In this document: positions 50,401 to 59,526 of the stretch, piece after piece | How the letters are laid out: each line of letters starts with the position of its first letter | Numbering within the stretch: the first letter of the stretch is position 1 | Assembly: GCA_946404495.1 (NCBI GenBank) | Contig: CAMJDT010000001.1 | Span: 25,962 to 89,961, forward strand | Reading direction: 5' to 3' | DNA length: 64,000 bases | Source of the DNA: an uncultured Bacteroidales bacterium | GTDB taxonomy: Bacteria > Bacteroidota > Bacteroidia > Bacteroidales > Paludibacteraceae | Program-made: the position numbers and the translations under genes | Notes under the pieces: generated by a model | Seen by the model: the letters and a program-made list of their open reading frames with translations, nothing else | The model's database searches: none | What the model was told of the DNA's origin: nothing

Positions 50401-53400
50401 CGAGTACCTGGAGTTCTGGCTGATGGATCCGCAGCTGACCAACTACGAGGGCTTCGACGGCGGTGACCTGTACATCGACCTCGGCGATATCAGCGAGGAT
50501 ATACTGCGCGACGGAAAGAAGAGCTTTGAGCACGGTCTGCCGCTCAACGAAGACGAGAGCACAGTCGAGGGAACCATTTGGGGCCGCGTGCCTCGCACGA
50601 CCTCGACGACGATCGCTTTCTCCAACGAGGCGGGTGCGAGAGAGAAACAAGACGTAGGTCTGAACGGTCTGAGTACGGAGATGGAGTACACCTACAGCTA
50701 CGACGGCAAGCGGCCGTACGGCGACTATGTGGATTCGCTAAGGACGATCGTGACCGACCCCGATGTGATTGCAAGATGGAACGCCGACCCCTTCTCGCCC
50801 TTCAACGACCCGGGCGGCGATAACTTCCACTACTACCGCGGCGAGGACTACGACCAGCAGGAGACGCCAATCCTGGTGCGCTACAAGCGCTACAACGGTA
50901 CGGAGGGCAACTCGCCGGAGTCGAGCGCGGGTTCGGACTACGGTCGCGCCTCCACCCTGACGCCTGATATCGAGGATATCAACAAGGATAACACGCTCAA
51001 TGAGTACGAGAAATACTACGAGTTCCACGTCAGCCTGCGTCCGGAAGACCTGTACGTAGGCAACCAGTGCATCGCCGAGGAGATGATCTCCAGCGTGACG
51101 CTCAAGAACGGCGAGCAGACACAAGTGAAGTGGTACCAGTTTAAGATACCTATTCACAACGACTCGATCGCGAAGAAGGTAGGTTCGATCCGTAACTTCA
51201 AGTCGATACGGTTCATGCGCATGTACATGACGGGCTGCGCCGACGAGACGCATATCCGTCTGGCAACGCTGGATCTGGTACGCGGCGACTGGCGCAGCTA
51301 CACGAAGGGTCTGCGGAAGGACTCCCTCACCAACCGCTGCAACCTACCCTCGCTCAACAACGCCTCGTTTGATCTGCAGGCTGTGAGCATCGAGGAGAAC
51401 GGCAGCCGTCAGCCGGTGAACTACATCTTGCCGCCGGGACTGTCGCGTCAGACCGACCCCGGGCAGGCTCAGCTCATCGCGCAGAACGAGCAGTCGATGG
51501 TCATCCGCGTGCATAACTTGCTCTATAACGACGCCCGCGCCGTGTATAAGAAGACCACCTTCGATATGCGTAACTACAAGCGCCTGCAGATGTTCGTACA
51601 CTGCGAGGCCAATGCCAACGACGCAACGCCGATCGAGGACGGCGACCTGAGTTGCTTCATAAGACTGGGTAGCGACATGGTCAATAACTACTACGAATAC
51701 GAGGTACCGCTGAAGCTGACGCCGGCAGGTGTCTATAACAACGACAACCAGAACGACCGGCAAATCGTCTGGCCGGACGAGAACTCGTTTGACATACTGC
51801 TGAGCGCGCTGACGAAGGCCAAGAACGACCGTAACTACGCGAAGCGCAGCGGCGATCAGAACGTAGGCAATACGATACCCTACGTGGTCTACGACACCGA
51901 CAACGGCTTCCCCGACAATAAGATCACCGTAATGGGTAATCCGACCCTGGAGGAAGTGGATAATATACTGATCGGTGTACGCAACCGCGGCCGGCATCAG
52001 TCGGATGGCGTGAACGGTGAGGTGTGGGTCAACGAGCTGAGACTGAGCGAATACAACGAGTCGGGCGGTGTGGCCGCGATGGCCAATGCCGCACTCGGCA
52101 TCAGCGATATCGCGCAAGTGAACGTAGCAGGCCACATCGAGACAGCCGGCTACGGAAGTATCGAGAGCAATGTGCTGAGCCGCAATATGGAGGACTACTA
52201 CCAGGTAGCCGTCAGCGCGGCCCTCGAGTTAGGACGACTCTTCCCCGAAAAAGCCCGCCTGCATATACCGCTCTACGCCAGCTATTCCAACGAGACGCGC
52301 TCGCCGCTGTACGACCCGCTCGACACCGACGTACGCCTCAAGGATAACCTCGAGACCTACCAGACCAAGGCCGAGAAAGACTCCGTCAAGACGATGTCGA
52401 ACACCGTGCAACAGGCTACCTCGTTCTCGGTGACCAACATGAAAGTGGATATCCACTCCAAGAAGCAGGATATGTTCTACGACCCGGCCAACTTCTCCAT
52501 CTCCGCCTCGTACAACGACCAGCGGTTGCACTCGCCCGAACTGGAGCAAGACCGCAGCACGGAGCACAGGGGATCGTTCCAATACTCCTTTAACTTCAAC
52601 CCCAAGCCCTGGGAGCCGTTTAAGAAAGTGGAGAAGGTGAAGAACGTGAAGGCACTGAGCGAATTCAATATCTTCTACCTGCCGCAGTCGTGGGGATTCA
52701 ATACCAACATGCGGCGAACGTTCACGCACCTGAAGATGCGCGACTTCAACCAGCCTACCGGTGAGGGAACGGACAAACTCGACATCACCTTCTCCAAGGA
52801 CTTCACCTGGGATCGTAACTTCGACTTCAAGTACGATCTGACGAAAAACATGAAGTTCACCTTCCAGACGGCAATGAACTCGACCGTAGACGAGGGTTAC
52901 TACACGCCGGAGATCATCCGCGACTATAGCATGACGAACGACGTATACGAGGCCTGGAAAGATACCATCAAGCGCTCGATGAAGACTTGGGGTACGCCGT
53001 ACACCTACTCGCAGGTGTTCACCGCGTCGTGGAACGTGCCGTTCAACCGCGTGCCGTACCTGGAGGCGCTGTCGGTGAATGCGTCGTACAACGCTACCTA
53101 CACCTGGAACCGTACCGTGCAGGCCGCCAACGCCACGACCAACTTGGGTAACACCGTCTCGTCCACGCGTGCATGGCAGGCCGACGGACAGCTCAACCTG
53201 GAGACCCTGTACGGCAAGTCGAAGTACTGGAAGAGCTTGAACCAACGCATGTCGGCCCGCAAGAACACGCGTCCCTTCAAGCCCAAGAACTACTCGCAGA
53301 CCGTGGACCTCACGGCCAATACGCCTGCCGAGATCAACCACCGGCTGGGATCGGAGACGCTGATCGTGACCGTGACGGACAGCGCGGGCAAGAGTGTGCC

Positions 53401-54946
53401 CTTTAAGTTCGCACCCGCCGGCAACGCCAAGATCACCGTGACGACCAAGACCAATGTGAAGGGTGCCGTGATTGCTATCACGACGCGCGACCCGAACCAA
53501 CGCACGCCGGCGGAGAAGGCGATGGATTTTGCCGCCTACTTCGGTACGATGATACGCCGCGTGCAGGTGACCTACCGTGCGACCAACTCGATGACCGTGC
53601 CGGGCTTCCAGCCCTTGGTAGGATTCATGGGACAGAAACGCATCGACGGCTACTACGCACCGGGCTTTGACTTCGCCTTCGGCGTATTCGACGACTCGTT
53701 TATCGACAAAGCCAAGTCACGCGGCTGGTTGTCGGGTTCGGACTCGATCGTCCAACCCGCCCTCTCGGCGCGCACGGCCGACTTCGACTATAAGGTATCG
53801 CTCGAGCCCTTCCCGGGATTCAAGATCCAGCTCAACGGTAAGCGTTACGAGGCAGAGAGCACGTCGGTCATCTACAGCTACGACCAGATGCAGTACAACC
53901 GCACGGGTTCGTTTAATATCACGACGCTCGCGCTGACGACCGCCTTTACCAAGATCGGCGACGCGGAGACCAACTTCCACTCCAATGACTTCGTCACCTT
54001 CCTCGAGAACCGCGATATCATGCGACAGCGCGTACAGCAACGCTACGAGAACGTATCGTACCCTGTCGGCGGATTCATCCCCGTAGGACTGCAGGGACAG
54101 AAGTACAACGCCGCCAACGGAGGCGTGAGCCGTAACTCGGCCGATGTGCTGGTGCCCGCCTTCCTGGCGACCTACCTCGGCAGAGATATCAACAAGGCGA
54201 ACTATAATCCGTTCCTGGGCCTCTTGCAGGCACTGCCGAACTGGAACGTGACCTTCGACGGCTTGGGACGCTTGCCGTGGATCAAGGACCACTTTAAGTC
54301 GGTCAACCTCACGCACGCCTACACCTGTAAGTACGCCATCGGTTCGTACGGCACCTTCTCCACCTGGATGAGCGCCGACAAAAACGATCCCACGATCGGT
54401 TTCACCCGCGACGTAGTGAGCGGCAACCCCGTGCCCTCGTCGTCGTACGACATCGCATCGATCAGCATCACCGAGGCGTTCTCACCGCTGATCGGACTGA
54501 ACATGACGATGAAGAACTCGCTGATGCTCAAGTTTGAGTACCGCAAGCAAAGGAACCTGACGATGAACATCACCTCCGTGCAACTCACCGAAGGTCACAC
54601 CAACGAGTTCGTCATCGGCGCCGGCTATACCATCAAGGATCTGAGCTTCACCGCCAAGACCAAGAACGGCGGACAGAAGAAGGTGTCGAACGATCTGAAA
54701 CTCAACGTCGATGTATCGTATAAGAATATTATGACACTGCTGAGAAAGGTGGAGGAAGACCTGACGCAGGCCTCGAACGGCAATAAGGTGTTCACGCTGA
54801 AGATCTCGGCCGACTACGTGCTGTCGCAGAAGATCAACCTGCAACTCTTCTACGACCACCAGGGAACTATTCCGCTTATCTCGTCGTCCTACCCCGTCAA
54901 GGCGGACAACGTCGGATTGAACATTAAAATTATGCTAACGCGATGA
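47408..54946 (+). CDS. sprA: Cell-surface protein SprA (Sov), T9SS outer-membrane translocon
   Basis: SprA is the giant barrel through which T9SS cargo crosses the outer membrane. The 2512 residues match the usual 2400-2500. A signal peptide (YIIVLVLLVFCAGARA) is followed by the conserved opening GPADKIFGPGGVQLKLQGSAELLFGFKHQ and IFDFDEKIQANVQGSVGQKLKFNLAYNT, further typical segments such as YIDDFENTKTSIDVHYPGYWQLS, and a beta-rich C-terminus ending VGLNIKIMLTR. TTG 47408 is the only reasonable start, being 6 bp after an in-frame TAA within a short repeat. With the PorT-like gene at the left edge and several cargo-type proteins in the window, this supports a working T9SS. The stop overlaps the next start (ATGA). 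Confidence 0.96.
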   Translation: MQRIRYIIVLVLLVFCAGARAQVVEGDSVHVEPQGQMIEHPRSGYEMDNYDQLSQPKTNLDLEQPDNMQTTVEYDPLTGYYVLRTKMGDVDVVTPYMMTESEYKQYSEQQLMQKYRQQKLSEVEHDNEKKFDITDMKFNIGPADKIFGPGGVQLKLQGSAELLFGFKHQFVDNPSLTERARNNNIFDFDEKIQANVQGSVGQKLKFNLAYNTEASFSFDQQNIKLSYKGQEDDILQSIEAGNVSLDLNSSLIRGSQALFGVKADLKFGKLKVQALISQQNSEAQTVGSEGGAQMTKFEIEADQYDENKHFFLGYFFRDSYEKSMESLPYVASGVTINRIEVWVTNKRGNYEQARNLVAFSDLGENSSKHIHGNTAFTTTGYPRPDNRANTLYDQIKDVPEVRDLQQVNAYLQSMESSWGIVGGEDYEKVESARMLNSGEYSLNSALGYISLKTALNQDEVLAVAYEYTAGGQVYQVGEFSTDITDSTTQRAKAPTLILKLLRSSNNAPHGYNAARPTDKYGTWDLMMKNIYNLGASTMSSDKFELYVMYRNDSIGTTLQYLPEGPVKGTQLLRVLGLDRLDSKNNPNPDGRFDYIEGYTALSSSGRIIFPVLEPFGSYLAQKLGSDKSLADKYCFQELYDSTLIVAQEMSEKNKFRLKGRYKGTNGSEIRLNAMNVPRGSVTVTAGGATLTENVDYTVDYAMGVVTILNQSILESGTNVQVKLENQSTFSMQRKGLYGTHLEYQFNKDFMIGGSLMYLHEKALTTKVNSGSEPLSNLVWGLNLNYRTEMQWLSNAIDQIPWIDAKAPSTFQISAEFAQLVPGHTREVGKLGTAYIDDFENTKTSIDVHYPGYWQLSSTPTVPNGSAIDAKRPFLADGQKSNVAAYNRNRALLCWYTVDPIFGHPQTNTPKHIKDDPNLMSDHRTRIVYQQEIYPNKEVLANEDTRMTILNLSFYPKERGPYNISASEINSQGELTNPRQRWGGMMRKLDNTDFEKANIEYLEFWLMDPQLTNYEGFDGGDLYIDLGDISEDILRDGKKSFEHGLPLNEDESTVEGTIWGRVPRTTSTTIAFSNEAGAREKQDVGLNGLSTEMEYTYSYDGKRPYGDYVDSLRTIVTDPDVIARWNADPFSPFNDPGGDNFHYYRGEDYDQQETPILVRYKRYNGTEGNSPESSAGSDYGRASTLTPDIEDINKDNTLNEYEKYYEFHVSLRPEDLYVGNQCIAEEMISSVTLKNGEQTQVKWYQFKIPIHNDSIAKKVGSIRNFKSIRFMRMYMTGCADETHIRLATLDLVRGDWRSYTKGLRKDSLTNRCNLPSLNNASFDLQAVSIEENGSRQPVNYILPPGLSRQTDPGQAQLIAQNEQSMVIRVHNLLYNDARAVYKKTTFDMRNYKRLQMFVHCEANANDATPIEDGDLSCFIRLGSDMVNNYYEYEVPLKLTPAGVYNNDNQNDRQIVWPDENSFDILLSALTKAKNDRNYAKRSGDQNVGNTIPYVVYDTDNGFPDNKITVMGNPTLEEVDNILIGVRNRGRHQSDGVNGEVWVNELRLSEYNESGGVAAMANAALGISDIAQVNVAGHIETAGYGSIESNVLSRNMEDYYQVAVSAALELGRLFPEKARLHIPLYASYSNETRSPLYDPLDTDVRLKDNLETYQTKAEKDSVKTMSNTVQQATSFSVTNMKVDIHSKKQDMFYDPANFSISASYNDQRLHSPELEQDRSTEHRGSFQYSFNFNPKPWEPFKKVEKVKNVKALSEFNIFYLPQSWGFNTNMRRTFTHLKMRDFNQPTGEGTDKLDITFSKDFTWDRNFDFKYDLTKNMKFTFQTAMNSTVDEGYYTPEIIRDYSMTNDVYEAWKDTIKRSMKTWGTPYTYSQVFTASWNVPFNRVPYLEALSVNASYNATYTWNRTVQAANATTNLGNTVSSTRAWQADGQLNLETLYGKSKYWKSLNQRMSARKNTRPFKPKNYSQTVDLTANTPAEINHRLGSETLIVTVTDSAGKSVPFKFAPAGNAKITVTTKTNVKGAVIAITTRDPNQRTPAEKAMDFAAYFGTMIRRVQVTYRATNSMTVPGFQPLVGFMGQKRIDGYYAPGFDFAFGVFDDSFIDKAKSRGWLSGSDSIVQPALSARTADFDYKVSLEPFPGFKIQLNGKRYEAESTSVIYSYDQMQYNRTGSFNITTLALTTAFTKIGDAETNFHSNDFVTFLENRDIMRQRVQQRYENVSYPVGGFIPVGLQGQKYNAANGGVSRNSADVLVPAFLATYLGRDINKANYNPFLGLLQALPNWNVTFDGLGRLPWIKDHFKSVNLTHAYTCKYAIGSYGTFSTWMSADKNDPTIGFTRDVVSGNPVPSSSYDIASISITEAFSPLIGLNMTMKNSLMLKFEYRKQRNLTMNITSVQLTEGHTNEFVIGAGYTIKDLSFTAKTKNGGQKKVSNDLKLNVDVSYKNIMTLLRKVEEDLTQASNGNKVFTLKISADYVLSQKINLQLFYDHQGTIPLISSSYPVKADNVGLNIKIMLTR

Positions 54947-55464
54947 GATTGGCAATTATAGGTCCGGAGAGTACGGGTAAGACGACCTTGGCACGGCATT
55001 TGGCGGCGCGGTGCGGTGCTACGTGGGTAGCGGAGTACGCCCGCGGGTATGTGGAGCAGTTGGGGCGCGAGTACACGTACGACGATGTCCTATCGATTGC
55101 CCGTCACCAACTGGACGAGCTACGCTATCCCTATGCGGGCGATGTCATCTTCGATACCGAAATGATCATCACGAAAGTGTGGCTCATGCATAAGTACGGC
55201 TCCTGCCCCGCGTGGATCGACGAGGCGATAAAGGCCTATCCGATGGACAGATACCTGCTACTCTACCCCGATATCGCGTGGAAAGAAGACCCCGTTCGCG
55301 AGAACGGGGATATACGGGAGGAGCTGTTCCGCAGATACGAAGCTGAGATTCGCCGTACGCGCGTACCTTACTCTATCGTACGCGCACGCGAGCGGGCGTT
55401 ACTGCTTGAAGAGCAGCCGGAACGCATCGGTGACCTTCTTGACCGCCTGCACTTCGATATGTAA
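54943..55464 (+). CDS. NadR/Ttd14-like P-loop kinase
   Basis: The 173-residue protein has a Walker A motif GPESTGKTTL at about 7-16 and the text WVAEYARGYVEQLGREYTYDDVLSIARHQ, VIFDTEMIITKVW and DRYLLLYPDIAWKEDPVREN, all typical of the NadR kinase domain, which phosphorylates nicotinamide riboside. Only the kinase part is present, with no NMN adenylyltransferase domain. Its ATG overlaps the sprA stop codon, so translation is coupled. Its 3' end overlaps the convergent radA coding region by 66 bp. The final residues (RIGDLLDRLHFDM) still look like the normal end of the family, so I keep the full frame. Confidence 0.85.
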   Translation: MRLAIIGPESTGKTTLARHLAARCGATWVAEYARGYVEQLGREYTYDDVLSIARHQLDELRYPYAGDVIFDTEMIITKVWLMHKYGSCPAWIDEAIKAYPMDRYLLLYPDIAWKEDPVRENGDIREELFRRYEAEIRRTRVPYSIVRARERALLLEEQPERIGDLLDRLHFDM

Positions 55465-56754
55465 TCCCTCTTTCTGATAGGCCTGAGCGGCCGGAATCAG
55501 GATACGTCGGAAGCCGAGTTTCTCGGCTTCCCGGATTCGTTGGTCGATCCGGTTGACGGGACGTATCTCGCCTGCGAGGCCCACTTCGCCGGTGAGGCAG
55601 GTGGAGGCATCGAGGGCGATGTCCATATTAGACGAGAGGACGGCCGCGAGCACGGCGAGGTCGATTGCGGGGTCGTTGACACGCAGTCCGCCTGCGATAT
55701 TGAGGAAGACATCCTTCTGCAGCAGCTTGAATCCGACGCGTTTCTCCAGCACGGCGAGCAGCATATTGAGCCGGCGTGCATCGAAGCCTGTGGACGAACG
55801 CTGGGGGGTGCCGTAGGCGGCAGATGACACGAGCGCCTGCACCTCGATGAGCAGCGGACGTACGCCCTCTACGGCGGCCGCGATCGCGATACCGCTGAGT
55901 CCGTCGCGCTGCGTGGAGAGCAAGAGCTCGGAGGGATTACTTACCTCACGGAGCCCGTCGTTCTGCATCGAGAAGATACCGATCTCGGAGGTCGAACCGA
56001 AGCGGTTCTTCTGCGCACGGAGGATGCGGTAGAGGTAATGCTGGTCGCCCTCGAACTGGAGGACGGTGTCGACCATATGTTCCAGTACCTTCGGTCCGGC
56101 GAGCGAACCCTCCTTATTGATATGACCTACGATGAGGAAGGGGATATTGCGTTCCTTGGCATATTGCAGGATGCGTGCGGCGCACTCCTTGACCTGGGTC
56201 AGCGAACCGATCGTGGCCTCTACGGCGTCGGTCTGGATCGTCTGAATCGAGTCGATGACGACGAGGTCGGGTTGAAGTTCGGTGGTCTCAGCGAGAATAT
56301 TCTCCAGCGAGGTGTCGGCGATGAGGTAGAGGCTGTCGGGACTGCCGGCGAGTCGTTCGGCACGCAACTTGAGCTGACGAAGGCTCTCCTCGCCCGAGGC
56401 ATAGAGGGTACGGCGAGAGGTCATCCGCATCAGCACCTGCAGGGCGAGGGTCGACTTACCGATACCAGGTTCGCCGCCGAGCAGCACCAGGCTTCCGGGC
56501 ACGAGGCCGCCGCCGAGTACGCGGTTGAGTTCCGCACACTGCATATCGATACGGCTGTCCTCTTGCACTTCTATTTCGTGCAATCGCACGGGTTTGCCGG
56601 CTTCCCCTTTCACCTTTAACCTTTCACCTTTCACCTTTACCTCGATCTCCTCCTCGTAGGTACCCCACTCCCCGCAGACGGGGCAACGGCCTAAGAGCTG
56701 CGGCGCTTTGGCACCGCAGTTGGAGCAGACATATTGAACGGAAGGTTTGGCCAT
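55399..56754 (-). CDS. radA: DNA repair protein RadA
   Basis: RadA (Sms) helps process recombination intermediates. The 451 residues show the N-terminal zinc finger (CSNCGAKAPQLLGRCPVCGEWGTY), Walker A (GGEPGIGKST), the RadA-specific KNRFG motif (LRAQKNRFGSTSEIGIF) and the C-terminal Lon-like domain (GGLRVNDPAIDLAVLAAVLSS, GEVGLAGEIRPV). Between the zinc finger and the ATPase, at about 36-50, lies VKVKGERLKVKGEAGKP. Its DNA is the CACCTTT repeat also present at gene junctions, so it appears to be an in-frame insertion in a linker. The gene is last in a minus-strand operon, shares one base with the rnz stop, and runs 66 bp into the convergent kinase gene. Confidence 0.96.
   Translation of the reverse strand: MAKPSVQYVCSNCGAKAPQLLGRCPVCGEWGTYEEEIEVKVKGERLKVKGEAGKPVRLHEIEVQEDSRIDMQCAELNRVLGGGLVPGSLVLLGGEPGIGKSTLALQVLMRMTSRRTLYASGEESLRQLKLRAERLAGSPDSLYLIADTSLENILAETTELQPDLVVIDSIQTIQTDAVEATIGSLTQVKECAARILQYAKERNIPFLIVGHINKEGSLAGPKVLEHMVDTVLQFEGDQHYLYRILRAQKNRFGSTSEIGIFSMQNDGLREVSNPSELLLSTQRDGLSGIAIAAAVEGVRPLLIEVQALVSSAAYGTPQRSSTGFDARRLNMLLAVLEKRVGFKLLQKDVFLNIAGGLRVNDPAIDLAVLAAVLSSNMDIALDASTCLTGEVGLAGEIRPVNRIDQRIREAEKLGFRRILIPAAQAYQKEGLHIEVQAVKKVTDAFRLLFKQ
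56605..56642. repeat. CCTTTCACCTTT repeat inside radA
   Basis: CCTTTCACCTTTAACCTTTCACCTTTCACCTTTACC is read in frame on the minus strand as KVKGERLKVKGE. The same type of sequence ends the DUF3575-OmpA gene (42536-42576). Confidence 0.9.
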
Positions 56755-57536
56755 CAGAAGGCGTAGGATTGACGTTCGACAGCGAGTTCGGTAGCGGGGA
56801 ACTCCTCCAGTGCCTCACGGAGGAAGACGTTATGATCGTTCTCGCGGGAGGAGTAGTGTCCGATGATGAGTCGTCCGGCCTCGGCGAGGCGTGCGATACG
56901 ACCGGCCTGACGCGCAGTGGAGTGCATCGTAGCCTGACAGCGGCTCTCCCACTCGTCGGTAAACGTAGCCTCGTGGAAGAGAACATCTACGCCCTGAATC
57001 TGCTCGATGATCTTCTCCGTATACATCGTGTCGGATACGTAGGCGTAACGCTTGCGGGGTTCGCTGTCGCGGTGATGTTCGTAGAAGAGGAATCCGCAAG
57101 CAGGCACGGTGTGCTTGAGCGGGATCGACTCTACGGTGACGGTGCGGTCGGAGAAGACGACCTCGCGGTGACGGGGGTTGATGGTGTGGAAGACGAGCTC
57201 GTAGCGCAGGTTCTGGCAGTGATAGTCAAGCAGCGGACGCAGCGTCTTCTCCAGATCACCGTGCGCGTAGATATGCAGGGGCTGCGTGCGATTCATCATA
57301 TCGAAGGTGGAGATGAGTCCGATGAGCCCGAAGCAGTGGTCGCCGTGCAGGTGGGAGATAAAGATGGAGTAGAGGCGCGACACTTTGACTCCCATTTGGC
57401 GCATCGTCAGTTGGGCACCCTCGCCGCAGTCGATCATAAACGACTTATCGCCGAGGTTCAGTATCTGGCAGGCCGGCGTGTTCTGCCAAGTCGGCAGCGC
57501 CGATCCCGCTCCTAATATCGTCAGTGTCGCGTTCAT
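56754..57536 (-). CDS. rnz: Ribonuclease Z
   Basis: RNase Z trims the 3' ends of tRNA precursors. The 260-residue metallo-beta-lactamase-fold protein has the key motif SHLHGDHCFGL near 62-72, LGAGSALPT at the N-terminus, IDCGEGAQ, SDTMY, FHEATF and IIGHYSSR, which supply the remaining zinc ligands. Length is at the short end for bacterial RNase Z (about 305 in most), with the gap in the flexible exosite region. The gene overlaps the DUF4954 gene by 4 bp and radA by 1 bp, so the three are translated as a coupled set. Confidence 0.93.
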   Translation of the reverse strand: MNATLTILGAGSALPTWQNTPACQILNLGDKSFMIDCGEGAQLTMRQMGVKVSRLYSIFISHLHGDHCFGLIGLISTFDMMNRTQPLHIYAHGDLEKTLRPLLDYHCQNLRYELVFHTINPRHREVVFSDRTVTVESIPLKHTVPACGFLFYEHHRDSEPRKRYAYVSDTMYTEKIIEQIQGVDVLFHEATFTDEWESRCQATMHSTARQAGRIARLAEAGRLIIGHYSSRENDHNVFLREALEEFPATELAVERQSYAF

Positions 57537-59515
57537 TTCAATTTCTCGAGGGTTTCTTGGCCAAGGCGGGTCTTGCGGTCAATGTGTTCGAGGACGGCTT
57601 GCACGAAGGGGTTCTCGTCGAAGGAGCCGCGTACGTTGTGGAAGTCGGCCTGCCGTTGCTCGGCATTGCCGTCCACGCCGAAACCGGTCTGCGAGTTGAG
57701 GTCAAACTCCTTCTTGGCATCCTCATAGACCATTTGGTCAAGGTCTACGACGGCTTTCTGCCAGCAGGTGACCATATCGCGTACTTGCTGCAGCGAAGCT
57801 TCCTCCACGGGACAGTTCCACAGTTCGGCCAGTTTCTCCGCCGCCCAAGACCACTCGTAGGAGTAGTAGTTGGCGTGCAGTTCGCCGAAGCGTGCCTCGA
57901 TATCCTGCCAGCTCATGTCGTTGTGCTCGATATCGTCCATCAGGCGCGACACCTCGGTGCGGGGAGCGAGCAGTCCGGCCAGGTCGACCCAGTCGCCCGT
58001 ACCGATCTCGCTATCGGGCTTGAGGATACGGTGCAGGTTGGTCTCGACGCTCTCGCCCTTGGTCCATTCGTCTTTATTGAGACGCGAGATGAGCGAGTTG
58101 CCGAGGAACTTGGTGATGCCCAAGGTGTAGTACTCGATACCGTGCTCGAGCGCCGAGCGGCGTATCTTGCAGTGATTCCACTCAAAGAGGTCGTAGGAGG
58201 GATGATCCTTCATCAGTTGCTTCAGTATCTCGCGTCCCTTCCACATCTTCTGCACGGTGTGCGGCGAGAGGAGGTTGAAGTTAATGCGGTCGATCTTATG
58301 CGAGTCGCGACGGTTGTCGCGTTTGGGCCATTTCTGCGCGTCGCGGATCGTACCGACGGTACGCAGGTTAGCGCCGGGCACGAGGTAGGACTCACTCTGA
58401 TTCTCGATGAGGTAGGAGAAGGGCATATCGGCCGTGTCGGCGTGATGCGTGTGGCGTCCCATTACGAGTGAGAAGGCACCGATACGGCTCGGCCAGAGCA
58501 GGTAAGAGTCGCTCGTAGTCTTGGCACCGCGTTCGGCCAGCCCCTGATGGATCGGACCGAGTTTATACATATGGTTCGACTGGTTGGAACCCGAACCTGC
58601 ATTCAGGAACGAGAACATACCCGCGATGAGCAGCGTCGACTTATGGTGCGTCACGGTGTAAGGGCCGGCGAAGATAGCGGCCGCCTCGCCGTGCATCCCC
58701 TGACAGTTGCTGAAGAAGAGGCTGTCGCCGGCGGAGTAATGCTTGTCGAAGATGCAACCCTGACCGACGAAGCACTTATCGACGATCGTCGAGTCACTGA
58801 TCTCTACGCCGGAGGCGATGATGAAGTCGGTGCACTTGACGCCGGAACCCAAAAGAACGGGAGCCTCGCGGTTGGAGCAGATCGTACCGTTCTTGAGGCG
58901 CGAGGTACCGGTGATGCGGGCGCAGTCGCCGACGCGAACGTTCTTGATACTGCCGGTATTGAGGATGCAAACATCCTCGCCTATCTCGCCGTAGTCGGAG
59001 GCTACCGAGTCGGCGTAGGCATCGATCATGCGGTCAAGTTTCTCCACCAACACCGTGCGGTGACGGTACAGCGTCAGGATATAGGCCAGGGAGGCCGAGA
59101 GATGGTCGTAGATCGGGATCTCGCGTCCCCCACCCTCGTTCATCACCGACACGCGTACGCCGTTACCGAACCTGGTCGTGCCATCGACGAGGATGGCGTT
59201 GACGTTCTCGATGCAGGTGTTGCGACCGATGCGGTAGTTAGCGATGTAGTTATGGATATTCCATAGATGGCAATCGTCGCCTACCTCGCAGTTGTGCAGG
59301 CGGGCGTGGGCGATACCTGAGTGGATCTTGAGTCCGCCGGGCAGATCAAACTCGCGGCGGAACACGCCCAGCCGGATCGGTCCCGAGAAGTGGGCATCGA
59401 TGACGTACTCAGCATCGAATCCGTCGCGTACGAGGACGTTGTCCCAGCTATCGGCCGTGCATCCCTGTTCGCGCAGTTGGCGTTCCTCTTGAGCGGTAAG
59501 GTGTCTGTAGTCCAT
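57533..59515 (-). CDS. DUF4954-family protein with left-handed beta-helix
   Basis: The 660-residue protein belongs to a Bacteroidota family that I recognise as DUF4954. Residues of about 55-330 consist of hexapeptide-like turns (LHNCEVGDDCHLWNIHNYIANYRIGRNTCIENV, GEDVCILNTGSIKNVRVGDCARI, SGVKCTDFIIASGVEISDSTIVDKCFVGQGCIF), as in left-handed beta-helix acyl- or nucleotidyltransferases. The region after about 440 is helical. No nucleotide-sugar binding motif was identified and no enzymatic activity can be assigned. It lies 11 bp downstream of the exonuclease gene and overlaps rnz, an operon with DNA and RNA metabolism genes that does not by itself explain its function. Confidence 0.85.
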   Translation of the reverse strand: MDYRHLTAQEERQLREQGCTADSWDNVLVRDGFDAEYVIDAHFSGPIRLGVFRREFDLPGGLKIHSGIAHARLHNCEVGDDCHLWNIHNYIANYRIGRNTCIENVNAILVDGTTRFGNGVRVSVMNEGGGREIPIYDHLSASLAYILTLYRHRTVLVEKLDRMIDAYADSVASDYGEIGEDVCILNTGSIKNVRVGDCARITGTSRLKNGTICSNREAPVLLGSGVKCTDFIIASGVEISDSTIVDKCFVGQGCIFDKHYSAGDSLFFSNCQGMHGEAAAIFAGPYTVTHHKSTLLIAGMFSFLNAGSGSNQSNHMYKLGPIHQGLAERGAKTTSDSYLLWPSRIGAFSLVMGRHTHHADTADMPFSYLIENQSESYLVPGANLRTVGTIRDAQKWPKRDNRRDSHKIDRINFNLLSPHTVQKMWKGREILKQLMKDHPSYDLFEWNHCKIRRSALEHGIEYYTLGITKFLGNSLISRLNKDEWTKGESVETNLHRILKPDSEIGTGDWVDLAGLLAPRTEVSRLMDDIEHNDMSWQDIEARFGELHANYYSYEWSWAAEKLAELWNCPVEEASLQQVRDMVTCWQKAVVDLDQMVYEDAKKEFDLNSQTGFGVDGNAEQRQADFHNVRGSFDENPFVQAVLEHIDRKTRLGQETLEKLK

Positions 59516-59526
59516 AGTTGAGTGGA

